Assembly: GCA_904066235.2 (NCBI GenBank)
Contig: CAJFCV020000006.1
Coordinates: 11,098,001 to 11,162,000 of the forward strand
Direction: 5' to 3'
Length of the DNA: 64,000 nucleotides
From: Bursaphelenchus xylophilus
Lineage: Eukaryota; Nematoda; Chromadorea; Rhabditida; Aphelenchoididae
This document shows, one piece after another, positions 54,933 through 64,000 of this stretch. Under the pieces are notes generated by a model. The model was not told the origin of the DNA, searched no databases, and was given only the letters and a program-made list of their open reading frames with translations. The first letter of the stretch is position 1. Each line of letters starts with the position of its first letter. Made by a program: the position numbers and the translations under genes.

Positions 54933-55030
54933 CAAAACTGTCGACAGTTTTGCGCGTCTTGACAGTTTTTTGATTGGTTGCGCATATGTTTCGCGCGGGG
55001 ATTAAAAGGCCGGCCTTTTTCTGGATGGGG
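54933..55030 (+). promoter_or_regulatory. Putative beta-catenin promoter
   Basis: It has CpG-rich sequence in an otherwise AT-rich area, with a perfect 20-bp palindrome CAAAACTGTCGACAGTTTTG (54933-54952), an inverted CCAAT box (GATTGGTTG, near 54972), a TATA-like ATTAAAAG (55001-55008) and a second perfect palindrome AAAAGGCCGGCCTTTT (55004-55019). A GAG|GTACTG donor at 55084/55085 would end a short untranslated first exon spliced to 55835. This is inference; no transcript data. Confidence 0.45.
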
Positions 55031-55084
55031 CTTTCGCATTGTCAGCATTTAAACGGGTTTGGAAATTGTTTCGAGGACGGAGAG

Positions 55085-55834
55085 GTACTGTAATTTTTAT
55101 ATCGGATGTCAAATTTTTTACTTTTTTTTATATTTTTTGCTATTAATTATTATTATTTTTGTAATTTTTAATTTAAAAAAGTTTCAATTTGGCCATTTTT
55201 GGACTGATTTTGATTTTTTTGGCAAACGAAGGGTTACTGTAATTTTTTTTATGTGGGATGTGCGTAAATTTTTATTTTTTTTTTTTTTTAATTATTATTA
55301 TTTTTGTAATTTTTAATTTAAAAAAGTTTCATTTTGGCCATTTTTGGATTGATTCCATTTTTTTTGTTAAATAAAGGGTTACTGTTGTTTTTTTATATGA
55401 CATGTATGAAAATTTTAACCAATGTATATTAGGATTTTTTGATTTTTTTTAATTTTTATTCTAAATTTAGGTGTTGCTTTTAATTTTCAATTAGAAAAAT
55501 GTTCGATTTGGCCATTTTTGGGCTATTTTAAATTTTTTTGGCAAATATAGGGTTACTGTAATTGTTTGTTCGTAAATTCTGAGATTTTTTGGACTTTCCA
55601 TTTTTTGTTTTATTTAATTATTATTTCGATTTTTTTACTTTTTTTTATTTTTTTTTATTTTTATTTTTTTTTTATTTAGCCCAATCATTTTCCGAATGCC
55701 ATCATTTTTAAAAAATTATTTTTATTGATCCATTTTTTTCATTGATCAATTCCTATTTAAATTATGTTTTTTCGTGATTCACATTTTTTTAATTTTTCGA
55801 TTTTTCGATTTTTTATATTTTCCATTTTTTTCAG
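55085..55834. repeat. Degenerate tandem repeat in the putative 5'-UTR intron
   Basis: Four starts of (G)GGTTACTGTAATTTTTT at about 55084, 55231, 55376 and 55550 are each followed about 90-110 bp later by (T)TTTGGCCATTTTTGG. The period is about 145-175 bp. The stretch ends in a T-rich tract and TTTTTTTCAG at 55825-55834. Confidence 0.65.
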
Positions 55835-58800
55835 ATGGACATTTACTGTCCGCCCGGCTCGGCATTCCATCCCATGGACCCCAAATCAATGTATGCGGAG
55901 AGTGGCCCGGCTGGTGTGCCGGACGAACCGGTGCAAGCTAGCGAACTCCTCTCCGATGAGCAATATACGGACCTCGATCAACTGAAAAATGGATGTGTAA
56001 AGGCGCAGCAATGGTTCCGGCAGAACTATTATCATGATTCTGGATTTCAGTCAATGGAGAGCAGTAAAGTGAGTTTTTTTAGTATTTATGATGGCTTTTG
56101 GAGATCTCGTATTTAAAAAACTTTGAAAAACTGAAACGATTTTTTGCTAAAAAGAATCCGGAAAATTTTTAGAGAATAACATTACGAAAAAATTGCGAAA
56201 AATCTGGATTTTTTAAAGTAATAAATTTGAATTTTATCCGAAAGATCAAAAAAGATTCTAACAGGGGAAGTACTCCAAGTGCGACGCTCAGATTTTCTTT
56301 AAATTTTGCAGACACGTCGGGTATGGACTAAATATCAATTCCTGAAAGTTTTAGCTCGCGCTTTGCGGGCGCCGCACGTCAAACTGAGGAGTCCGGTGAC
56401 CGGAATAGACTCTTCGCCATCGGTTTTTTACACTTCGTCTTGATTTCACAGAGAAGTCAGAGAAAAAGACACGCAAAAGCGTACTCTCTCGCCCCAAAAA
56501 TTCCCCATTTCTTCCCCGACAAAACGTTTTTTCGCGTCTTTTTTTGGCAAAGTGCCAATTCATTCACCGGACTGTTTTAGCTTATCTCAGTTTTGCGGGT
56601 GCCGCCGAGATTTCGAACGATTTTTGCCGCTGAGAGAGCATGCTAAACGTGGAGAGCGGTCAGAGAGAAAAACACTTTTTGGCCATAACTTTGGCAGTTT
56701 CGTGCGGAAAAATTTGATTTTTTGTAGGAACTTTATTCTCTACGGTGGAAATAGGCATGAAACTTTTCGTACCGAAATTTCGCAAAAAATCCTAAATTTT
56801 GGCCGACTTTCGTTGTAAAAATCGGTTGTTTCTGCAAAGCGCGATCCAGCAGCCTTGCCTGTGTCTTAAAAAATGTTTTTCTAAGTCTATGCCAAGTTTC
56901 ATCAGAATCTGAGCGTCGAACTTGAAGCAATTCCCCCAAAAACTTCAAGAATTTCAGACAAAAAACCGCACAAATTCCAATCCCAAAATTATTACAAACC
57001 CAACAAAAATAAAAAGAGTCTACCGTACCCCCTCTTTTATTCCAAAATTCCATAAATTTTCTTTGATTTCAGCCGGCTTCCATAATGTCAATGAATGCCC
57101 CAAAGTGTCCGCAACGTCCGCTCGCCAGCCCCGAATGTCAGAGCACGAGAGCGGCGTGTGATTCGACGCAAATGGAGCCTTCGGTGTCGGCTCCACTGCC
57201 CGCTAATGATTCGGAAAATGCGCGGAGAGTTTTGCCGGAACTGATTCCTTTGCTCGACGATCCGGATGAGGTAAGTGGAATTTTAAAATTTACAAGGGAA
57301 GTGCTCAAGTGTGACGTATAGATTTGAACAAACTGGGCGCAATTCTAGCATTTTTTTATTAAAACATGCGAGAATCCTAGTGCGTTTTTTGCAGAAACAA
57401 TGAAGATTTTTTAATCGAAAATCATAAAAAATGTGGGCTAAGGTAGTACAACCCCCAGTCCGGTTCAGCCCCCCCCTTGACCCAGTATAAACCCCCTCAT
57501 TCAATCTGAAGCGCCTACTCGGGATTGGGTTCTCTCGGCTACGATCAGCGTTGCCTGAACCACAAGAACGAATTTGGGCGGTTACTGGGGTTGGAGCTAC
57601 AACGCCGGGAGTCATTTTACTCTAATTTGCATTTTTTGTATTATTCTAACTTTTTCATTATGAGGGTGTGAAATGGACAAAACAGTGGGGGTTTGAACTA
57701 CCGCCCCCCTTTCCTGGGGGGCTAAACTACAAAAGCCCCAAAAAATGTGACGCTATTTTTGTCGAATTTTTACATTCATAGCTTTTACCCCTATTACTAC
57801 CGTAGAAGATAAAGTTTTCACAAAAAAAATCAATTTTTCCGTTTAAAACTGGCAAAGATACGGCCAAAAAGTGCTCTTCTCTCTGGCCGCTCTCCGCATT
57901 CTACGCCTGTTTGTACTGTAGCTGGTAATATTTTCAGTAAAAACCAATTTTTTCCGCACACACTTGGCAAAGATGTGCGGAATTTTTTTTTGCGAATTTT
58001 GACATGAAATGTTTCAATTTCCTTATTCCTACTGTATAGGGCAAAAAAAATTTCCTGGCAAAGCTGGCAAAGGTATGGCCAAAAAGAATTTTTCTCTTTC
58101 CGCGTTTTGCGTACTCTCTTGGCGTCGAAGATTGTCGAATAATATCTCGGCTCTCCCTGTAAAGCGCCAGCTAAAATTTTCAAGAATTGATATGTGGCCT
58201 ACATATGTCCGAAGAGTGTGCCAATTTTGAAAAAATTCTGAGAGTCACACTTGGGACTTTCTCCTCCTGAGTACCTTCCATAAAAACCTTTTTTTTCATA
58301 ACATGCATCAATTTGCCGAACAAAAAAAATGTAAAATACGCCAAAAGTATTGATATCCTTTATTTTAGGAAGTGGCTTGCCGCGCCCTGGAAATGGTCGG
58401 CCATATCGCTAAATTGGACTCACAACAACATTACTCTGAACCGGTGATCAATGACAAACGAGTGGTGTTGGCGTTGACAAGTGTGCTGAGGAAGAGGTTT
58501 GAGGACAAGGTAAGATTTGAGGAGTTTTAAAATACGTCCTGTTTACTTTCTTTACCATCTTTTCACGGGTTACATCAATGTTTCTTTATATTACTATAAT
58601 TTTCTAAAAATGCGTAAACTTTTTGTCATCAGAAAAGCCACTATTTGACAGTTTATTTCACCAAAACAAAGTGGGTTTTATCAGCTGTCGGGAAAATAAT
58701 GAGGACAATGTCGCTGCCCCAATCGAGTTGCTGAAGTGAAAAGCAACTTGATTTTCCCTCGGCACAGTTCATTTTCTCGGCGGTGATGCCATTTTTTAAT

Positions 58801-61800
58801 GCGACTGGGGCTCGTTACTTTCCCGAAAGAGCGATAAAGAATTGTCGCAGTAAGGTGTATCGCTTTGTCGCTAAATGAATACAGTCTCCTAGGCGTCGCA
58901 AAGCGATCACGGGCGGTTCCGAGACGCCACTGTATGCTTTGCTTTTATTTATTATGTCAGTCTGTCGGGCAAATAATGAGCACACTGTCGCATCGAACAT
59001 CGGATCGTTGCCTAGAAAATGAATTGTGTCACGGTAAAATAAAATTGCCTTTCACTTCAATAATGCTATCGACACAGTGACATTTCGAACGTTATTTTTC
59101 CGACAGACTGATAAATACCGCTTCGTTTGGTGAAATAAACGACATTGAGCTCATTATTTTCCCGATGCATTGGTATCTATGTCGCTACACAAGCAACAAA
59201 AAAGAGAAAGGTTGTCATTTCTCCGAGCTATATACAATTTTACTCCAGAGGTTTTACATTCCTTGTTGCAACATCAAATTTACTCCTGGTGTTATAATTG
59301 TGTCTTTTTCTTTCTCAAAGACCCCTTCTACTTATCTCTTTCCCATAAAACCACCCTCAAGTAATATCCCCTCTCTTTTCAGAAAGCAATCCGCGTCACA
59401 TTATGCGCCCTCTTCCACATCTCCAACCGTGATCAAGGCATGGATCTGATCCTGAGCACCGTCCAAGAGTCCTCTCTGAACAACTTCCTCGCCGACCTGA
59501 TCCGCTGCATTCATGTGGAGGAGTGGGCCTGCTTCAAGTACGCTCTTTTGATCCTACACAACTTGATGACAGACAAGAATGTGGGCAAGAGAGTGGTCGA
59601 CTTTGCACGCACTCAGAAAGCCATGGCGGTGATCGTTGATTGGCTGGCCGATCGGAATGAGAAATTGCTCGCGGTAACTGTGGACATTCTGCAGTTGCTG
59701 TGCGATAAGAATGCGGATCAGAAGGTGAGAAATGGAAGGGTTTAGGTTCATTCAAAAAAGATCAGTAAATCACAACGCATTTTGTCGAAATATAAGCGTC
59801 ACATCTGGATGAAAATCACAATAATCGACGATTTTAGAATTTCCAAGCCGAATCTTTAGTTATTTGACTACAAAATAAGCCTTTACTAAGTAAGGCCTCT
59901 ATTGGTCTGTCTGGAAAATAATGAGTATTTGTCGCTTCGTCGCTGAAACGAAAAGAAATTTGATTGTGCCGCGACACAATTCATTTTCTCGTCGGCGATG
60001 CGATTTTTGATGCTACATTGTGTTCATTATTTTCCCGACTGACAGATAGTATAATAGTTGTGGCAAACTTGGGTTCAACGGCCTATCATCGTTGCGTAGA
60101 GTATGAAGGATTCAAAAAATAGAAAAAACCCTCTCGAGCCAACGAACCTTATCTTTTACGAACACTTTTCAAGATTCGAAGTCGTCAGTTCGAAGCCAAA
60201 AAACCCTTCATACATCATGCTTCTCTGTGACAAATATTTTTCCATGATATATGGATTTCAATGTACAGAGCTTTGTCCGTACATTTGATCGACTTTCAAC
60301 GCAAATATATTTCCTTTTCAGGCCCTCTTTGTCAATTTGAATGGTCCAGCCCACTTGTGCAGTATTCTTTCCTGGGCCCGTTATGAGAACCTCCTCTGGC
60401 GCACAGTCCGGTTGATCAAATCGATCTCTGTTCAGGTAGGTCTTGGCTTCATTATCAGGCCAACAATCAATATCACAACCCATAAAAACAGTTGATTTGA
60501 GTTGATTTACATAGAGAATCTATGGCTTCAAACAGTCCCTCAACATGTCCCGGTTACTCGCAAAAAAATCGAAATTACAGTAACCATGGATATGTTGGAG
60601 GAGCGCTTTTGCCATTGTTTGGAAGTTTATGATGATGTATCGACAGTTAGAAGTAGTAAATAGCAGTAGTCGGAATATACAAGTATGATTGAAATACTTG
60701 GTCATTTACCCAGCAATCCCCGGTGATTTGCCGAAACTCTCAATCAACCAGCAGATGGCAAGGTAAATGACAAAGTAATCAAGTTCTGACAGTAGAAAAC
60801 ACTTAGTAGTCGTAGTAAAAGCAGTAATAATAGTAAATAGTTGGCCTGGTCAGCCGTTGCCGCAAACATTCCCCGGTGATTGACCAAAGAGATCTCAATC
60901 TACCGTAAGATGCTTGAGGCAATGGCTGTTGAGGCCAAAACAGTATGTAGTAGTAGTAGTAATAATGTACATAGAGAGTGGCAGAAAGAACCAGAGAGTA
61001 AAATCTTCCACTCGCCACATCAATTCCCGGTGATTTGTAAAATCTTTTCAATCTACTGGTCATTGAGATGGCAAGGGATAAATCTTACTGTAGATGTCAT
61101 GAATGACGTAGAATGGTCAACATAATAGTAGAACATAGTAGCTAGTACGGCATGAATATATTTTCCGGCAATTAGAAGCCTTTCCCATATCAATTCCCGG
61201 TGATTTGCATAAATCATCAAGCAACCAAGTCATTAAGATGGAAATGGAAACCAAAGCGTATGGAAAGTATATGTAGACCACAGGGCAGTAGTAGATCGTA
61301 GAAATAGTGCTGACTAGGCTCTAGGACAAGTGTTTTGTCCCATTACCGCTTCAATCCCCGGTGATTTGCATAAATCACCAATCAACTGGACATTGAAGAG
61401 GTGATGGGAGAAAAAATACTGTAGATTAAAAGAACATGTTGTAATTTTGTAGGATAAAGCAAATAAATGTAGATGAGTACATGTAGAAGGCAGTAGAGGA
61501 GGGATTTTCGCCCCTTACCACATCAATTCCCGGTGATTTGCATAGATTTTTCAATCAACCAAGTCATTGAGGCGGTAATGAGAGACGAGCCAAAAATTCT
61601 AGTAAGAATTAAATATACACTGGTAATATCAATAGTAATTGGATGTAGCCAAGCTGGGAGCAGGGCACTTCCGCTCTTTACCGCATCAATTCCCGGTGAT
61701 TTGCATAAAATTTTCAATCACCCAAGTCATTGATGCAGTAATGAGCGAAAATCCTTTGCAAGGAAGTCTTCCGATGGTAGAAAGGTGAAGTTACAGTATT

Positions 61801-63960
61801 AATATAAACAGTGATGGCTGTTGATAAAGCTGGGAGCACGGTAATTCCACTCCTTACCACATCAATTCCCGGTGATTTGCATAAACTGTTCAATCAACCA
61901 AGTCATTGATGCAGTAATGAGTAAAATACTCTATAAACAACCAAATAGACAGTAGTAGAACAGAAATATTGTACGAATGGCAAGCTAGTGGACCCAGTAA
62001 AACGTTGAACACCCAGCGAGCACCCAGTCAATCCCCGGTGATTAGCAATGTCAAATTTACAATCAACTAGAAATTGACGGAGGAATCGCTGAGTATCGAA
62101 CAAAATACTGAGTAAACTGCCGAAATACGATAGTAGAAATATTACAGAAGGCCTAGAAGATGTTGACCATCCCCCCTCGCCCAATAAATCCCCGGTGATA
62201 CGCTGCGAATCACTATCAACAAGGATTTATAAGGGGAAAGGGGATGAACAACATCTGAAGGCTCTAGAATAATGTAAACAGCCCAAAGTAGAACGTAGAG
62301 AAGGAGCTAAAGCTGAGTTTGTACTTGAGATGAGATGTAGATGATCTGATGAATGATCTGTTGTCGAATCCCCTCGCCTTTTATACCCCTATTCTTTGGG
62401 GGCGGGGTCGGATTGGCAGAAAAATCGATAGCAGAAGATTTGACAAAGCCAAATGTACGATTGCGTAAAGTAGAGCAGAATTTACCGCGGGAAATGTTTG
62501 AATTCAAAAATTGTTTGTTGCGTCAAGGGAGCACAGAGAATAGACAACAAGATTACCGCGAGCACATGAAGAATGTTGATATTGAGCATGGTAATGCAAG
62601 AGATCACAGATATATCAGATTTGAATTTTTGAATTTTTACTTGGCTTTGGTTGGAATTATAAGAGTTTGAGGTTCTGATGACATGGTAAAGAGCATGTTG
62701 CATAAGTAAAAGATGAAGTGTTATCTCATGACATTGAAAACAACGAAAGCCTAAAGACGTTAGTGAGACATTTGCTAAACTTGCAATGAAGGTAGCTATG
62801 CCAGTATGACGCTCAGATATTTTTTCGATTTTGCACATATTACGGGCTTTTCAATTCCAAAAGTTTTTAGCTTTCTACAACCTTTGCGGCCTAGAGAGTA
62901 CAAGAAACACGAAGAGCCGTCGATTATCATAGATAAAAACACTTTTTGGCCATATCTTTGCCAGTTTCGCGTGGAAAAATTTGATTTACTCTCTACGATA
63001 GAAATAGCCATGAAACTTTTCAATATTTTTGTCAGTTTCACTATGAAAAAAATTGCTTTCATTGGACTCATTTCTCTCAATGGTAAAAGAAAAGCCTTTG
63101 AAAACACTTACAACCATATACCGCATTTTTTCCAACTTTCAACCTAAAAATCTTGGTCGTTTCTGCGCAAAATCCGGAGAACGGCTTCAGGGAAAAACAC
63201 TGTTTGGCCATATCTTTGTCAACTTCAAGCTGAAAACATTTATCTTTGTGTGGAAACATTACTGTCTATGGTAGAAGTAGTTATGAAACTTTTCGTGACA
63301 CGGATCTACCTTTTTTCCATAATTTTGAATTGGCGCTAAATAAATACTGTAATTTCATCCAAATATCGTATGCGATACATTAAACGAAAGCCTGAGATAA
63401 CAGCTACAAAATGGGAGTAACGTTGCGAAATTTGGCTAGTGCTTACGTTTTTTATAGACCTTTGATTTTGCCCCTCTCGAAGAGGTACACTATTTATGGG
63501 ACAATCTAATAAAAATCTCGGTCGTTTTTGCAAAGCAAGCTAAAAATTTTTTGGCGAAAAAAACTGTATCACTTTCTATGCACTTCAGAGCCCCCAACGA
63601 GTAGTGGAATCCGGTGCTTTCGACGTTCTCCCAATCAGCCTTGACTACCCCAGCCAACGCGTCGTAACGGAGTCTTTGATTTGCACTCGAGATTTGAGCG
63701 ACGTCCCAACGGATCGACACGATATCACCCCTCTCTTGGCCAAGCTGGTGCAATTATTGGCGTTGCGAGACACACGGATACGACAACTTTGTGTGCAAGC
63801 GCTAGCCAATTTATCCGCCAATAATCGACAGAACAAAGAGTTCTTGTGCAGTATCAATGTGGTTGGAGCGCTGAAATGCGTGTTGTTTGAGACGGAAGAG
63901 CAGTTGGAGAATGTGGAAGAGCCTTCGAGGTCGGCGACGGATGTTTTGGAGGATATTCAG
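55835..63960 (+). CDS. Beta-catenin (Armadillo family), 5' part, open at right edge
   Basis: Coding exons: 55835-56068, 57073-57270, 58369-58509, 59383-59724, 60322-60435, 63589-63960; all in phase 0, giving 467 residues so far. The ATG directly follows TTTTTTTCAG, a cis- or trans-splice site. Residues 54-77 (…VKAQQWFRQNYYHDSGFQSM…) match the vertebrate N-terminal destruction motif. D68-S-G-F-Q-S73 fits the beta-TrCP degron DSGxxS, with further Ser at 76-77. Armadillo repeats start at about 127 (ARRVLPELIPLLDDPDEEVA) and run on without gap. Continuity across the 3.15-kb last intron (SISVQ | SPQRVVESGAFDVL … PSQRVVTESLICTRDLSD) matches repeats 5-6. The linker before repeat 1 is short and lacks a recognisable alpha-catenin-binding helix. 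This favours a Wnt-signalling (BAR-1-like) over a junctional (HMP-2-like) role, but the paralogue is not settled. Confidence 0.93.
56262..56935 (-). repeat. MITE-B interrupted by repeat G (beta-catenin intron)
   Basis: It starts CAGGGGAAGTACTCCAAGTG after TAA. At about 56372 (GCGGGCGCCG) a foreign piece begins, CACGTCAAACTGAGGAGTCC, and ends near 56590 with TTAGCTTATCTCAGTTTTGCG. After that MITE-B resumes (GCCGCCGAGATTTCGAACGA). The right end is worn (GCAATTCCCCC). The foreign piece has inverted ends CAAACTGAG/CTCAGTTTTG and shares its core with 27700-27850. Confidence 0.75.
57289..57800 (+). repeat. Decayed MITE-B with nested 304-bp element
   Basis: ACAAGGGAAGTGCTCAAGTG starts the MITE-B. 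It is cut by the element at 57436-57739 and resumes with ACGCTATTTTTGTCGAATTT, TACTACCGTAGAAGATAAAG. Confidence 0.65.
57436..57739. mobile_element. 304-bp element with 10-bp target duplication
   Basis: AAAAAATGTG stands on both sides (57426-57435, 57740-57749). The ends GGCTAAGGTAGTACAACCCC and GGGGGGCTAAACTACAAAAGCCCC are loosely inverted. CAGTGGGGGTTTGAACTACC is a further inverted copy inside. A 9-10 bp target duplication would fit a Mutator-like element; the call is tentative. Confidence 0.65.
57840..58265 (+). repeat. Two MITE-B fragments in the beta-catenin intron
   Basis: 57840-57905 (ACTGGCAAAGATACGGCCAA, TCTCTGGCCGCTCTCCGCAT) is followed by 57950-58265 (TTGCGAATTTTGACATGAAA … GCGTACTCTCTTGGCGTCGA … CTGAGAGTCACACTTGGGAC). 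Confidence 0.7.
58679..59171. repeat. MITE-A cluster in beta-catenin intron
   Basis: 58679-58836 is a forward A1 (TCAGCTGTCGGGAAAATAAT … CTTTCCCGAAAGAGCGATA). 58837-58940 is A2-like (GGCGTCGCAAAGCGATCACG). 58957-59113 is a reverse A1 (GTCAGTCTGTCGGGCAAATA … TTTTTCCGACAGACTGATA). 59145-59171 is a loose right end. Confidence 0.75.
59903..60048 (+). mobile_element. MITE-A1 copy in beta-catenin intron
   Basis: TGGTCTGTCTGGAAAATAAT … TTATTTTCCCGACTGACAGATA, forward interior. Confidence 0.8.
60700..62215. repeat. Ten-unit tandem array (about 165 bp) with octamer motifs, beta-catenin intron
   Basis: Ten copies of a core, CAATTCCCGGTGATTTGCAT or a close variant, occur near 60718, 60870, 61024, 61195, 61354, 61527, 61690, 61865, 62032 and 62188. 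Spacing is 150-175 bp. Each core is followed by …TTTTCAATCAACCAAGTCATTGA in the best units; between cores the sequence is variable and rich in AGTAGTAG. The five middle units from about 61195 to 61865 keep a perfect ATTTGCAT octamer. The outer units are the most worn. No open frame or splice site accounts for it. Confidence 0.85.
62216..62796. other. Intronic stretch without recognised feature
   Basis: Intron of the beta-catenin gene after the tandem array. Overlapping open frames on both strands at 62307-62838 have no family resemblance and no splice context. Confidence 0.45.
62797..63545 (-). repeat. MITE-B fragments in the last beta-catenin intron
   Basis: About 62797-63160 is a reverse MITE-B (GTATGACGCTCAGATATTTT, CTTTGCGGCCTAGAGAGTAC, CACTTTTTGGCCATATCTTT, TTTCAACCTAAAAATCTTGG). 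About 63175-63300 repeats its middle (AAAACACTGTTTGGCCATAT, TTACTGTCTATGGTAGAAGT). 63510-63545 is another scrap (AAAAATCTCGGTCGTTTTTG). Confidence 0.65.
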
Positions 63961-64000
63961 GTATATATAGAGTTTTTTTTTTCAGAATGTCGTATTTTAA

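Noticed and set aside
60700..62215. CRISPR-like array
   Set aside because: Regular cores with variable spacers recall CRISPR, but spacers are 130-150 bp, the cores are imperfect and the array sits in a eukaryotic intron.

Overview
The window looks like nematode nuclear DNA. The reasons are short introns (down to 33 bp) with TTTTCAG-type 3' splice sites, a type II membrane collagen/olfactomedin protein of the UNC-122/COF-2 kind, a beta-catenin gene, and dense small inverted-repeat transposons. The species cannot be named from the sequence alone. Only about 6 % of the window is coding.

Layout. 1-21 kb has no protein gene that I can support. It holds one intact tRNA-Ser(AGA) at 14146-14227 and many non-autonomous transposons, some nested in each other. 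21.3-37.7 kb carries a dispersed cluster of six paralogous one-exon genes (one on +, five on -). Each encodes a 72-81 residue secreted, cysteine-free Gly/Ser/Tyr/Asn-rich peptide with a core SPWGG...NPYGSF and a nearly invariant C-terminus RYSNAAGFL. I do not recognise this family, and it is the best candidate here for an undescribed system. 39.06-42.82 kb is a complete nine-exon UNC-122/COF-2-like gene of 504 codons. 43-55 kb is gene-free and holds three near-complete copies of a 449-bp MITE, a 348-bp hairpin element and clusters of the palindrome TGCACNGTGCA. 55.8 kb to the end is the 5' part of a beta-catenin gene (six coding exons, 467 codons so far, open at the right edge). It has an intact DSGxxS phosphodegron and a putative promoter at about 54.93-55.03 kb.

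Mobile DNA. I could define these families from their ends and target-site duplications (TSDs). MITE-A has TIR TATCAGTCTGTCGGGAAAAT, probably a TA target, and about 30 copies. MITE-B is about 449-461 bp with CAGGGGAAGT ends and a TAA/TTA TSD; it has four clean copies and many decayed ones. MITE-C is 570 bp with 112-bp TIRs, a TCA TSD and a tRNA-like core. There is an 819-bp hAT-like element with GGCCCGG-rich ends and a perfect 8-bp TSD. There are four solo LTRs of about 166-181 bp with TATA box and AATAAA. A 304-bp element with a 10-bp TSD and other hairpin elements complete the set. Several are nested: LTR in MITE-A, LTR in MITE-B, hAT in MITE-B.

Three introns of the two large genes carry degenerate tandem arrays with 145-175 bp periods. 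The largest has ten units in a beta-catenin intron, and five of them contain a perfect ATTTGCAT octamer. Exon joins were made by eye from reading frame, splice consensus and homology. No transcript or database evidence was available.
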